Shown: positions 11,577-22,730 of the stretch, in pieces
How positions within the stretch are numbered: the first letter of the stretch is position 1
How the letters are laid out: each line of letters opens with the position of its first letter
Assembly (NCBI GenBank): GCA_028532985.1
Contig: JANCIK010000007.1
Coordinates: 2,232,001 to 2,296,000 of the forward strand
Source: Stropharia rugosoannulata
Taxonomy: Eukaryota > Basidiomycota > Agaricomycetes > Agaricales > Strophariaceae
Length of the DNA stretch: 64,000 bases
Reading direction: 5' to 3'
Made by a program: the position numbers and the translations under genes
Notes under the pieces: model-generated
The model's input: only the letters and a program-made list of their open reading frames with translations
Told to the model about the DNA's origin: nothing
The model's database searches: none

Positions 11577-12829
11577 CTTAACTACTTATGGTTATTACAT
11601 GTACATAGATTAGTTCAAGTATTTACTTGGGAATCAAAGACAACACAAGCACTGTCCTTTGACTACATAGCGCAAATGTGATATTCTTTCCATATTCTGC
11701 TGGCTAATTGACAGACATGTACACAGCTAGTATGTGTACGTGTACCAATTCAGAGACCCCAGTACCAGTAATGTTTATAAGCGTGTGCGCGTACTTTGCG
11801 CGTACTTCGAGTACGCAGCCGAAGCTGATCCTCATGTCTCATAGCAATTGGATAAGCGGGGGGTGCTGCCGCCCATGCCGTGAACAGCCATAGAGCGAGG
11901 CAGCAGGTATTAAGTAGGCCGGACGTGCCGACAAGCACAGTTGCGCCCGGAAGCAGTGGGCTATGGTAGCAGGATCTGTGCACACTAGCACCTGCTAACA
12001 AGAAGCATTCTTGCACACAGGTTTTGTGCTGCTTAGCAGGGTATGTGCACGGAAGTGGTTGCATTAGGTGCAGCTAGAGTGCCATACTGTGGCACGAGCT
12101 ATGCACACCGACCACCTTTCCTTCACGGAGGCCCCTCGTGAGTCATTTGTATGGCTCCTCTGCGCGCCGGACCTCGGTGCTCCATACGACGCAGAATTGT
12201 TCGCGCCGTCCGCTCCCGCGAGTAGATCTATCGCGCACTTCGTGCGTCAGAAGTCTCATCAACCCAGGCCTGTCTCTATCTGGCCGCCAGCTCCTGCCTC
12301 TCCTCCATACCGCGTCACCCATCACATCCGCAGATCCTGCATAACGGCTCTTGCTCGGGATGGGTCCTTGTCCCGGAACATACAGCTGTCCTAAGTACTC
12401 GGTTCGGCAATGAAAAGGATGTGTTTTTCGGACGTCCATACATCGTGTATAAACGTCTGAAAACGGTCCCAAGGAAGAAAGCAAAGACGGGCGAGTAATG
12501 TCACGTACCCGTATCGTTCTCTGATGTCCCGCACGCCGTCAATATCGACCCCAGGACAGTCAGACATTGTCTGAGTGTTCAAGTTTTGGTGTCATTCGCA
12601 GGAAGCCAATACGTCGTCTTCAGGCCTTCGAGGTTTATGCTCAGCGCCTGTCCGATAAGATGGAGATAAAACAGATGAATAAGACTAGTAAATACGAAGA
12701 ATAGACGGTCAGTAACTAACCTGGATCGTCCCAGCGCACGCACGTTGCTCCTTAACGGTCTGTGGTATTCTACCTTGTGCGCCGCTCGCTGCTGGGCCTC
12801 GACACTGGCAAAGGAATCAAGGTAATTCA
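11577..12829. repeat. Gene-free sequence; start of the mosaic repeat zone
   Basis: No credible gene. 12,150-12,310 is similar to 48,960-49,125 and 50,640-50,760 (shared blocks such as CCGTCCGCTCC-CGAGT and AGGC/TCTGTC-CTATC), so it belongs to a dispersed family found several times in the window. Confidence 0.5.
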
Positions 12830-13062
12830 TTATGAGTGATACGTCTTGGAATATAGCTCGGCCATGAGAAGTGTCACGCGAGGGCGCTTGTGGGACGTCG
12901 ATACCTCGTCTTGCGACCGTTGTGCGGCGTTTTCTGTCCATACCTTGCGCGGTTGAGTTATGGGGATAGATGTGAATAGTAAATAGCAAAGATAGTGTCC
13001 ATGCAACTCGCCTGTATCGTCTTTGCCCTTCCACCCAGTGTACCACCCGCCGTGGGGCCTCG
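12830..13062. repeat. Dispersed repeat, left module (second copy at 53,225-53,490)
   Basis: Shares long near-identical runs with 53,225-53,490, for example TAGCTCGGCCATGAGAAG followed by GTGTCACGCGAGGGCGCTTG. In the second copy this module is joined directly to the module seen here at 13,660, so the roughly 600 bp in between is missing there. Confidence 0.75.
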
Positions 13063-13659
13063 ACATCAACAGAAAATTCTCAAGAGTGGGCGTCAGCTTT
13101 AACATGACATGAGGGCGTTTGCGGGACGTCGATACTTCATCTTGAGCCATGCAGTCGTCATTCTCAGTTATGATTTGAGTGATTGAGCTAAGTAAGATGA
13201 AGGTGAGTTGTAATTTGGCTGGATGGCGGCTATATGACATACTTGTGTCATCTTAGCGCGTGCGCGCCGCTCCCCAACATCGTTTACCCCACCACCCTGT
13301 CCACCGCTCGCCACTGAACCTCAACCCTGGCCCCAGAGCCGCCGAAAATCGCTTTGAACGTCATGTATTCGATGATAAGCAGGCCATGATACGTGTTGCG
13401 CGAGAGCGTTTGCGAGACGGCGATACATCGTCTCGAGGCGCCAGCACGACGCTCACGCAGTGTTCTACATGTAATTGAACTAGAATAAGTGAAAATAGAG
13501 AGTAGACAGGGTTGGAGACGTACCTGATTCCTGGACTGTGCGACTCCACCTGAGGATAGCAGTTATGCGACTTACCTGTGTCGTCGCAGTTCGTGCGTGC
13601 TGCTCCTGCCTTGCCACGACATTTGCCCCTCAAGCTGGTGTACCACTCGGCGCGGGGTT

Positions 13660-15083
13660 TGAACATTGATCCAAGGGCAATGTATAATTTTCGTGAATGG
13701 TCTGCCTGTGAGGTGTAGTGCAAGGGCGTTATCGAGAAGTCAATACGTCGTATTGACGCATGAGTACGATGTTTCTAGTGTATCGGAAGTTAACTGGACG
13801 TCTACAAAGTAAGTGAAAATAGAAAAGTAATTGGGCGTGCAACATACCTGTGTCGCAGAATCACAGCTCTTCGCGGGACCTCGTCCTCTCTTCCCAGGCA
13901 CCGTGAATTGATGTAGCTAGAGTGATTGGCGGTATCGCGTTCACTGGGCGTCAATTTGTCGTCTCGCGACCTGAGAACGCTGCGTCCAAGGCACGTTCGG
14001 AGTGCAGGAGCACAGCTGAAAGCAGACGGGCAGATACGGTGGTGTAGTGAGGTCGTAACGCTAGGGCGCTCCTTATTGCCCACCTGGATCCGTTGTCTGT
14101 TTCTTACTCCACCGAGACGTGGCGCTCTCCGTGGTGTATACCTGTACCATTTGTCCGGTCTGCACATAGAGAGGTAAGTAAGCCATAGAAAACTAAGTAA
14201 GCGTTATAGTGTATATGGGTATCATGGACTTACTGTTCCTTCAGCCACGGCAATCCCTCCGTTGGCATGGGCGTGCGTTGGCTGCAGGGTGTTGAACTAG
14301 CAGGAGAGAGCCGTTTCAGACGTGTTCCATGGCCCAGTCACTATATCTTGCACTGTGTCGGGTGTCAGCGTTTTCAGGGCGTCAAAAAAACATAGTTTCA
14401 TGCTGCATGTCGTCCAAGTATGTCGAGGAGCGGCGTATATACGTCTAAGGAGGGACAGAGAGTCAGTACCAGACGTTAGGGTAAGAGAATACACGACGTA
14501 CCACGAGTTTATATGTCCAAGAAGGTATCGGGGCAGCATGAGGTGGCAGTAATAGAGGTGAAAGGGCAGTGCCGGTTAGTAAGTACGTAAAGTACCAGCC
14601 CCGGCATACTCCCTCACTCCGCACACGGCCAGGGACGCGCTCCCGAGCACCGGACCATTTCTCCGTCCCCTGGGTGTTCTCATTGCAGATATAAACATTC
14701 TATTCTTGTATCTCCATTTGGGAAACAACAAGACAGCCCAATATACCCGCATCCCCATTCCAAATGTTCTGCACAATAATGCAGAAATTACAGCTAGTCT
14801 ACCGGCTCACAGTATCACTGCTGACCATTACAGTACGGCTGGTACTCCGATGGCGGCAAGAAAAACGCTTGCAAACTAGCTTCAAGTTCACGAAGATTAT
14901 ATGGGGTGTACGCCCTAAATCCAGGCGTACATCCCGAAACTACACGCGAACGTAGATTCCCGTTAAAATTCCAGTAGTATGTGAACGCTCACAGGAGCCG
15001 AGGTTATGTCCGGGAGTATCTGCCATATGCATTTGGATGTACGTCTCTGTTGAAAATGCGTACACTCTCTTAGGCCAGGTGAA
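13660..15083. repeat. 1.4-kb dispersed repeat (copy 1; copy 2 at 53,500-54,888)
   Basis: Aligns by eye over its full length, same orientation, with 53,500-54,888; differences are scattered substitutions and small indels. Both copies end at the same place (CTCTTAGGCCAGGTGAA). No frame is conserved with convincing coding character, and there are no obvious terminal inverted repeats. The short GTAAGTG and CATACCTGTGTCGCAG segments inside look like splice sites of an eroded multi-exon sequence. Confidence 0.8.
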
Positions 15084-16903
15084 AGAGGCTATATTTGAAA
15101 CATATCTTGAAGAATTATCCTTCAGAGGAGCTGTTAAAAGAATAACATTGTGCCGCATTGTGGGTCTGATAAATGTCGTCGTGCAGGTTTAGAATCCGAT
15201 CCCGAATCCAGTGACGGAGGGGAGCGACCATGGCACCGGCGCTCGCTTACTAGCAGACGCATAACACTCGGGACCGTCCTGCATACACTACCGTACCTCT
15301 CTATTCGGGAACGTACGCTATATACATCTGTTCAGAAACATATATAAGCATCACAACTAACTACTCGTTTATCCAGTTCTGTGGTCTGCTCTACTCCGCT
15401 GTCCTCTTCTCAATGACCACGGCGCACTTGCACTGGTTTGTTTATTCAAACCTATTGTTTGCAGTGCCGAGGACGGAGGGGCGAGGTTCGAGCGGTTCAG
15501 GCAAGTCACTGAGGGAACAGGTGTACGAGAGGTAAGTGAAAGTGAACACGTTCGTTGAATACCTCTACTGACCTACCTGTCCGCTATGTTTTCAAGTCAC
15601 GGACGTTGTGTGCATCCACCACGTTAACGGATGGGGGTATGCAGAAGCCGCGTCGTACGCTTTGCGAGCTGCGAGATGGCGTGTAAGTGAACCCAGTTTG
15701 TAGTCTTCATGAAAAGAACTGACATACCTTGAGACACCGCGTGACAGGCAGCCCCGGATTCGCAAGGACGACTCCATTGTTCTGTCCAGGTGCGCCAGTG
15801 GGGAGGTACATTGATGACCTGGCTCGCCAGTTTATTGGCACGAGAGTGGGAAGTATGTGAATCTCAGGAGAGAAATTGAACTGACGTACATGTCTTATTT
15901 CACCGTGAGTAATAGCCGTACATCTCAATATAATTATTCACTGACCTGAACCGGAGCGTCCGGATATTCTGCTCTAGGTACACGGACGCATTTTCTGCGG
16001 GCGCAGCACGCCATGGACGTCAATTACACTGTATCCACAGTCGAGGCGGCCGAGCTGGGACCCTGCTACGTGCAATCGAGCAACGGTGCGGTGCACACCC
16101 TTGCACTAAAAACGGAGCTGGCTAGGGCTCCGTACTCTGGCTTGCTCACTTTTCAGGTTGTTATTGCGGCGCTTCGATTTGTGAGTTCAGGCTTAGTAAG
16201 CTAGCTCCTCGGATGCGTCAGACCACGAACGTCCCGCTGTTTCGACAGTCGAGGCGGATTGAGAGTACTGCTACGCGCTGTGCGCACTCGTTCTCTTGAG
16301 ATGGAGTATGCCAATAATGTAAGTATAGTAAAATTATGTATTTACCTGGTTCACTCACCTTGCAGGCTGTTATTTCGGCGCTTCGGTGGCTCACGCTCGG
16401 ATTAATTGAAGCAGTGACGGCTTCCTCTTGACAGATGTTTGTTGGCATGAATGGCGAGGTCGCTGAGACGCCCGTGTGTACGTCCCAACACGTTCGTCTT
16501 TTAGATTCGCATACATGATCAAGCTGATTGAGTACATACATTACGAGGCTCACCAATATACGCAAGGAGGCGATTAAGGCTGAACGAGTACTTTTGCTGC
16601 ACTCAGCGGCGGGGCGGTGTCTGAAGATTTGAAGGCCGGAGTCGCAGACAGTGTTAGGATCAGTCTAGTTTTGCACTTCTGCTGATTCATGGATCAGTAG
16701 ATGGCGCTGCAGGGAAGCCGCGCCTGCTTTCAGTTGGAAGCGGCCCTCAGAGCCCGTCCCATTGTCCACCCGCCCCGGCCCGTCTCCTTTATATCCGGGC
16801 GTCCGTGCGCTGGCTCAGCGGCTGCAGCGGCTCCCCATCGTGATGCCGTCATATCAAAATTGCGGCCATCCACCGGCGACTGGGCGGCCTCGTGAGCCGG
16901 CCC
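15084..16903. repeat. Gene-free mosaic repeat zone left of the large transposon
   Basis: No gene supported. 15,950-16,300 matches 49,870-50,170 in inverted orientation (CAGCTCGGCCGCCTCGA and neighbouring blocks). 16,430-16,500 matches 47,820-47,880 directly (TTGGCATG-ATGGCGAGGTCGCT). 16,700-16,800 carries a block also seen near 48,835 and 50,460 (GAGCCCGTCCCATTG). Confidence 0.6.
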
Positions 16904-16906
16904 TTT
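16904..16906. other. Target-site duplication (TTT), left
   Basis: TTT directly before CACCCC; the same three bases follow the right end at 32,367-32,369. Confidence 0.75.
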
Positions 16907-17690
16907 CACCCCAGGAACATGAGGTTTTCAGGTGACCTGAAACTGTCGGAGAAACTTGGAGTTTTAATTAGAATATTAGCTGTACAGAAACTGGTAAATA
17001 AATAGTTAGTTTATACTTGAGATAAATAGAGAAAGAAGTTAAAAGATATAGATCGCCTTTAAGTATGTCTGAAAACATGAGAAAGATCTAAGGTTTTTCA
17101 CTTCCTGAAATGGGGAAATAAAATCGGAATATTACCTGAGAGAATACTCAATAGAAACTAAAAACTTAATGCTGACTGAAAACTTGATTGAAGTTTGAGT
17201 AATTGTTCATGATATTTCACGAGAACAGATCAAGGTTATTGTCCAAGTTTTTCACATGTCTGAATACATGTCCAAAACCCATAGTTTTTATTCTACTGAA
17301 ATTGGGTGTAGGATGGTCGTACGACGAGCGTACGCTGGACGACTATTGTCTAGTCGTCGGGTCGCTACACCCATCTATTGTTGTGCCGCTCCGCCACCCA
17401 TTAAAACAGTATTATTTCAACGTAAGTACATGCCGTAGGTCGTACAATGTCCGAACGCTGGAAGACTATTGTCTCGTCGTCGGGCTGCTACATCTCAAGG
17501 GTGGTCGGCGCCGCATGTTCTTCTCACGCACCTGTATCTGGCCCCGCCTGCGCTTGATGGACCCGAACAAGTAAAATGTAACCTTCTAATTGTTGTGCAC
17601 ATACCGTCCTAGCCGAGGGACGTGCCGGCGCTGTGCTCTTTTGGGTTGTGATGGCATGACGCACTGTCTGCCGCCCTCATCCCTATGGGT
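16907..17690 (+). repeat. Left 784-bp terminal inverted repeat
   Basis: Reverse complement of 31,583-32,366. It contains an odd-centred palindrome TTTCAGGTGACCTGAAA at 16,926-16,942 and several further CTGAAA/TTTCAG motifs, the kind of subterminal repeats to which CACTA transposases bind. A 123-codon open frame (17,203-17,574) is present in both arms, but it looks non-coding and I do not call it a gene. Confidence 0.92.
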
Positions 17691-17887
17691 ATTTAATGAG
17701 TGTTTGTCATTTTGATGTATCTCAGTGATATACAGTAGTCATATTGTGCATTAATCACCTTTCTCAGTCATCCGGCGCACATGCAGTTCTTTGAAACAGA
17801 CAATGCAGTCAATTTTACATCACCTATTCAAACACCTAAGCTCTATTACTTATATACGATCCACATGTTGCGAGAAGAATATATATA

Positions 17888-19332
17888 TCAATATCCTACA
17901 TAATGTTTGTTTTGCCATAAAAATGCGCCAGCCATAGCAACTATGCAAAGAAATATAAGGGTTTGTATCATTTCATTCAACATAGCCGGTTGCCTTTTGA
18001 CAGAAGCTTCCTTCGGCTTTGTTTCAACTATGGGAGCCTGCCTCACCACCACATTCTTTTGCCATATATCAATTGTACAACCTTCTCCATCGCCTCTGTA
18101 CATGGCCGCAAAAATAACTGGGCGCTCTGAATGGTCCATGACCTAGTACCTTTACATGAGCAAAGAAAGAGTGAGATATTAACAATACTTACTCCTAATG
18201 CCTGTACCTTGTTGGACTTCCCATTTTTCAGGCAATCGACAGTGACTCCAGAGCGTCGATCGTATATGTAAACACATCCATGATCACTTGTACTCAGGAT
18301 GTATTTGCAGTTATCGAGGAAGCTAACTTGACGTGGTCGCATGGCCACCTTCTTTGCGAGGACCGGGTAGACCCGAACACGTTCCCAGGAATCAAATCTG
18401 TACAGTGCAACCCCCTCATTCGGATCGTCAATGCAGAAGACGCCGCGCTTAATATTCGAAGCAACATTCCCACTATCGAAGGCTCAGAAATGCACTAGCA
18501 CATGAGAAGTTGTGTACTTACATCTTGCAACCCGTCTGTCTGGTACTGACAACCTTCCCATCCTTACCGCTAAGTGTATGACTGCGAATATGTGAGAATG
18601 ACACCGCTAAATATAGATATGCGCTTACATCTGACCGTCGTGAAGTCCAAATGTGCAAATTGCACTGTCATCGCCTTGCTGCACAAATGTTATCGCTTTG
18701 GGAATGTGGTCTTTGATGATTACGGAGAATATGGGGTGCAGGTCAAACTTAGCGCCAAGTCTAAAAAGCTGGACAACTGAGCTTCTGTTGGAGACGACCA
18801 CGCGATTGGATGTAGTATCAAAACATATTGCGGTAATTTCGCTGGGATTTGTCAGCTGTGCGCAATAGGACTCCTCATATCCCTAATATTATATTAATAG
18901 AGAGTATATGCATTGAGTGAAAATTCACAAACAGATATTCCTCCTGAGAACACCTCTTTCCAACATACAACCAGACCACGGGCAGTACCAAAGATTATGC
19001 CGTCGTCAGGCTCGTCTTCACGTCTGATCCAGGACAAAGCAGTGGTTGGCCCACGATCTCCAGCCCCGGACGGCCGGGTGAGCTGTGGCACGACCCATTT
19101 CTTCTTTATGTCTCGGTGTAATAACTTGCGCATATCCCAGACACGGGTTCCATCATAGCCTGAGAATATATCATGTTTGATTCAAGTTGAAAGATAGAGT
19201 AGGTTTCGTACCTCCAGATGCAAGCTTTCCATCTTCTGTGGCTGCGATGCAAAGTACAATGCCTTCGTGGCCTTCAATCTGCGCTTGCAGCGAGTATACA
19301 CTCTGGTCTGAATCGGCATGTGAGTCGTGCAT
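17888..19332 (-). CDS. WD40-repeat protein with C-terminal membrane anchor (transposon cargo)
   Basis: Starts at the ATG at 19332; exon 1 is 19,332-19,211 and exon 2 begins at 19,159, with further exons to the stop at 17,888. The start carries a WD40 blade: GHEGIVLCIAATEDGKLASGG joined across an intron to YDGTRVWDM. Further blades follow (GRR/GDRGPTTALSW, GIIFGTARGLVVCWK, then FVQQGDDSAICTFGLHDGQ and YILSTSDHGCVYIYDRRSG). The last exon ends in a single hydrophobic segment, MIQTLIFLCIVAMAGAFLW, followed by a short polar tail, so the protein is probably tail-anchored with its propeller in the cytoplasm. WD40 propellers are protein-binding scaffolds; the partner is unknown. From memory, WD40 proteins with this tail occur next to transposases in other Agaricomycetes. 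All exons read open. Confidence 0.72.
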
Positions 19333-19656
19333 GGTTAAAATAGAGAGTTGGTGGTGTAGCTAGAGTTGTGTTTGGATGTAAAAATCCAGCGATGTAATGT
19401 CCTATAAATATGTTCCTTCATAATAAGATCTTAGAAATGGCAACGCTTGTACGACTCGCACAATAACAGTCTTGTGTTCTATAAATAGAATTGCGTAAAA
19501 CAAGCATTAAACATGGCAATGTCGAAGAAACAAGGAATAAAGTACGTTGCCTGGTAAATCATGCTGTGTAGAGTAACATCTTTGTATTTTTCTTATTCTA
19601 ATGGAATCGTCAACCAGGGTCAGAGTTTGCAGTGTAGAGAATAAATAAGCTGTTCA

Positions 19657-20470
19657 ATGACACTCTGCAATGTATCTACAATGTCCTCGATTCCTATCGC
19701 CCCATTTGCCGAACCTCTTCCACCACCTGAACCTATAGCGGTACTTCTTGACCTGACTGACCTTCACAATCCATCTGTTCCGCCTCTCCTTGCTTTCGAA
19801 AATTTGCACGGAGATATTAGCTCTTCCGCAGTTTGCTTCACATCTCCAAACCGTCGGTTCTCTCCATACCTGCGTGGGCGCTCACAGATTGCCGAAGGAA
19901 AGCGCCGTGCTGCTTCCAGTCCTCGTAGCCTGTCGCCCGCATCCTCTCGTGACAGCAATACACCATCACGCAGCCCATCTCCGGCCAACAATACACGGGT
20001 TGGTAACATGCGAACAACCAGTGGTTCTTCACCGGGTGCAGGTCTTTCAAAGATGGTTCAAATTTTGATTGCTATTCCACAGCCCAAAAATGCTTCTCGC
20101 GCAAACTTGGAGGCACTGTTGGGTTGGGATGCGGATTTGTATCGTGATTTTAGAGTGAGTATTCTCTCAATAATCAGTAAACAGTTTATCACTAGTGTTA
20201 ATTTGTAGGGGTCAGTGTCTATTGGGTGCAAGCGGTTCCTAGACTCCTCGAAGTCGTACACGGCTCAAGACACGGAAAAACTTCAAAAATTAAGAACAGA
20301 GGTTAGTAAATTCACATCTGATTATCCTGGCTTAATGGATTAATGAAACACTTTAGATTCTTAATGACTTCCCCTCACTCAAACAGTATGAAAAGGCGTG
20401 GCCTTTGGAAGTCACAATTATTGCAGTGCTTAAGAGTAGTGCAGCGGCTGCAAAGAAGAAAACTGTATAA
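19657..20470 (+). CDS. Hypothetical Ser/Pro-rich protein with conserved C-terminal block (cargo)
   Basis: Three exons, 19,657-20,154, 20,209-20,301 and 20,357-20,470, are exactly in phase (498+93+114 nt) and give 234 residues. Introns are 54-55 nt with GT/AG ends. The first ATG is at 19657; a second in-frame ATG at 19681 could be the real start. The N-terminal 125 residues are Ser/Pro/Arg-rich and probably disordered. The C-terminal 110 residues look folded and contain LGWDADLYRDFR and YEKAWPLEVTI. I do not recognise a Pfam family, although I recall similar short proteins close to basidiomycete transposons. It is divergent from the WD40 gene (325 bp between starts), so a shared promoter is likely. 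Confidence 0.68.
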
Positions 20471-20629
20471 TTTGAATGTTTGTATATGTGCACCTGCGAG
20501 AAATGAATATCATTTTTTTGGAGTCCGTGTACAGATAAGCGCAATAAAATTTGAAGAGAATTTATACAATTTCCCTGTGCATGCACTTGTCATGTCCCAG
20601 GCATGTTACCTTACATAACCGGCTGGTAA

Positions 20630-20812
20630 AGCATTGAGTCTGCACAGAACGCGCATGCACTGCTTGGACGGCACATTAGCTGCAGAGTCTGCGCTTCATG
20701 ATACGCGGAGTCTGCGCAGCACGCGCCAGAGCACTGCTTGTACGGCATGTTAGCAGCGGAGTCTGCGCTCCATGCCCCAGAGCGTGCTGCATGTACAGCA
20801 CATTATCAGGGC
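20630..20812. repeat. Short GC-rich tandem repeat (GAGTCTGCGC... units)
   Basis: Units beginning (G)AGTCTGCGC/A with the phrase ACTGCTTG-ACGGCA(C/T)-TTAGC recur about three times at 50-75 bp spacing. They lie in the gap between cargo genes. The rest of 20,471-21,132 shows nothing else. Confidence 0.55.
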
Positions 20813-21132
20813 CATTATTTGGTCTCCATAATGACAATAGTCATTTAATTCCGATTTTTTTGTGTGGTGCTTCTGCCAACCCAGCTGTCTATAACGTACA
20901 CTATGTAGGTAGCTGAACAAAAGTGTATGCATTTGATGATTGCTTTTATTATGCATGTCCAAGCACTCTGTTGTCAGGTTAACCTTCCCGGCATCTAACC
21001 AAATCAGATCTTTTGTGTATAATTTCCATTAATACGACTCACAGGCATCCAACTAGCTCACAAGCGTCCAACTAGCTAATTTTCACAGCTTCACTCCATC
21101 AAATATCCCATCTTTCCGCTATATCCAATACC

Positions 21133-21709
21133 ATGGTTAACCAACGTCAATTCATCTCACCTATAAAGGTAAGCCTCGTGTGTACAACCTGATCATTGGT
21201 CTGATAAGCAATAGGCCCCATCACACAGAAGTTTGCGAGCACGACTATATGCTGCTGTCGAAGACTCACCAAAATCTGTAATGATTAACGCAAGGTGTTT
21301 CTCCGGCAACCCTCAGGAGACACGGTACCCATGCATGGAAGATGTTATTGACGGGGGATCATTTCAGCCACATACACATGACATATTTGTCCATGTGCGC
21401 CTTGGCTGTCGACAATCAGCAGTATTTCGTATATTTTTCAAACGGCACACCATGTTGCAGTACAACCGTCAGCTTGGCATATACGGCGACCTGGCAATCA
21501 TGAGAGTGGCAGCTAAAAATAGTAACTCCGTTGTCAATCTTCGGTCCTCAGATAATTGCAAGCTTGATTTCACATTGCATCATCAGTACGTAAACTATTT
21601 TTGTTCTCATAGTCCTAGGAGCTGACTTCTATTCAGTATTTTGCCCCTTATTCGTCGCTTCCAAGGCCCAAAGCGTACTAGAATTCCTCGCATTATATCC
21701 ATAAACTAA
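21133..21709 (+). CDS. Hypothetical protein of about 159 residues (cargo)
   Basis: Exons 21,133-21,168, 21,215-21,585 and 21,637-21,709 (36+371+73 nt) are in phase and end with TAA at 21,707-21,709. Introns are 46 and 51 nt with GT/AG ends. The protein begins MVNQRQFISPIK; the middle is mixed alpha/beta in character with IFVHVRLGC and FRIFFKRHT, and the last exon is basic (RRFQGPKRTR). I do not recognise it. The clean exon phases are the main support. Confidence 0.55.
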
Positions 21710-22730
21710 TACCATGTCTTCACACCTACTTTCTTGGCACAGCAGAGCTGGAGCTGATGTACTATAGTCAATAATAATTGGGAGATAGTTGTCTAATGAA
21801 TGTGTGATCATTCTCGGAGAAATGTCTAAATGGCAGTGAGTACACGTACTTGTAAGATTTTAACAAGACTGCCAATTAATGCATTCTGGGTGTATCTTGC
21901 GTTCCCTGCATACCTTTGTTGCGCAGGTAGTACGACGAGGTAAACATGAGGACAATGTGGCGTCAAATATATTAATAGAATGTGTTAATAACGATAACAT
22001 TTCGATCTGTCCATGTTGGCCGGAAGGATCTCGGCCTAGATATATAGAGTATGCTGTTCATTTGACAATTTTAAATGGTTCTTCTGATTTGGTTCTTGTG
22101 ACTAAGGTACATGTCGATACCCTGAGCACGCACCTAGACAAGGCGCGCTCAATGTATGCCATGTTGTATAACAAACCTATATGGGAACAGTGCATACCAT
22201 GAGTATTGGAGTCCGGCTAGCCAGGGTGCGCACCGCGGAATTCCGGTAGGAAAAACAATTGGAGGGAAAGTGGGTTAACGGAAAGCAAGTGAATACTATG
22301 CCCGGATCAGCACCGAGCGGAATGTGTGGACGGGCTGGGAATAATTCATAATTCGGACGGCGATATGTATTCTCCAATGCCCTATGCAAGCAAATATAAA
22401 GTAGCCAACCGAAATGCGCGTGTGTACATAATGAGGGTAGGCTTGGAGATCAAGGCCTGTGAGATGTGCTAAAGCCGGATGAGATGCATTAGGGATTAAT
22501 GCTGCCTGCCACATTTGGCACCATAAGAAGTAATAGAATCCCTTGTTTCAAGATGCGCCTCAATAATGTTGCAATGGAGTCATGGTATGTGAAGAACAAT
22601 AATAGCCTGAATTACGCTGACATCCCGGTGGAAAGGCAACATAGCAATGTAGAACAATTAACTTAGACTATTAGACTATAAATCTTGAAATACTCATGCA
22701 CATAGACACATCTAACTTTGTAGCCTCATC
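21710..22730. other. Intergenic cargo segment with one doubtful open frame
   Basis: A 107-codon ATG frame (21,879-22,202) encodes a hydrophilic then beta-like segment with CVNNDNISICPCWPEGSRP. It has no splice context or family match and could be a degenerate exon. 22,203-22,730 shows no coding signal; the next gene starts at 22,731. Confidence 0.3.

Larger units (their letters stand above)
2440..12050. mobile_element. Possible extent of the KDZ element (weak ends)
   Basis: The transposase and its three neighbours form one block. The only inverted match I find outside them is GTGCACAT-x3-CTGCTAAGCA at 2440-2460 against its reverse complement at 12030-12050 (18 of 21 positions). The surrounding bases do not extend the match and I see no clear target duplication, so these ends are a suggestion only. 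Confidence 0.22.

Noticed and set aside
17203..17574. 123-codon open frame present identically in both 784-bp arms (also 32,070-31,699)
   Set aside because: Its identity follows from the arms being copies; composition, lack of introns and overlap with end motifs argue against a gene.
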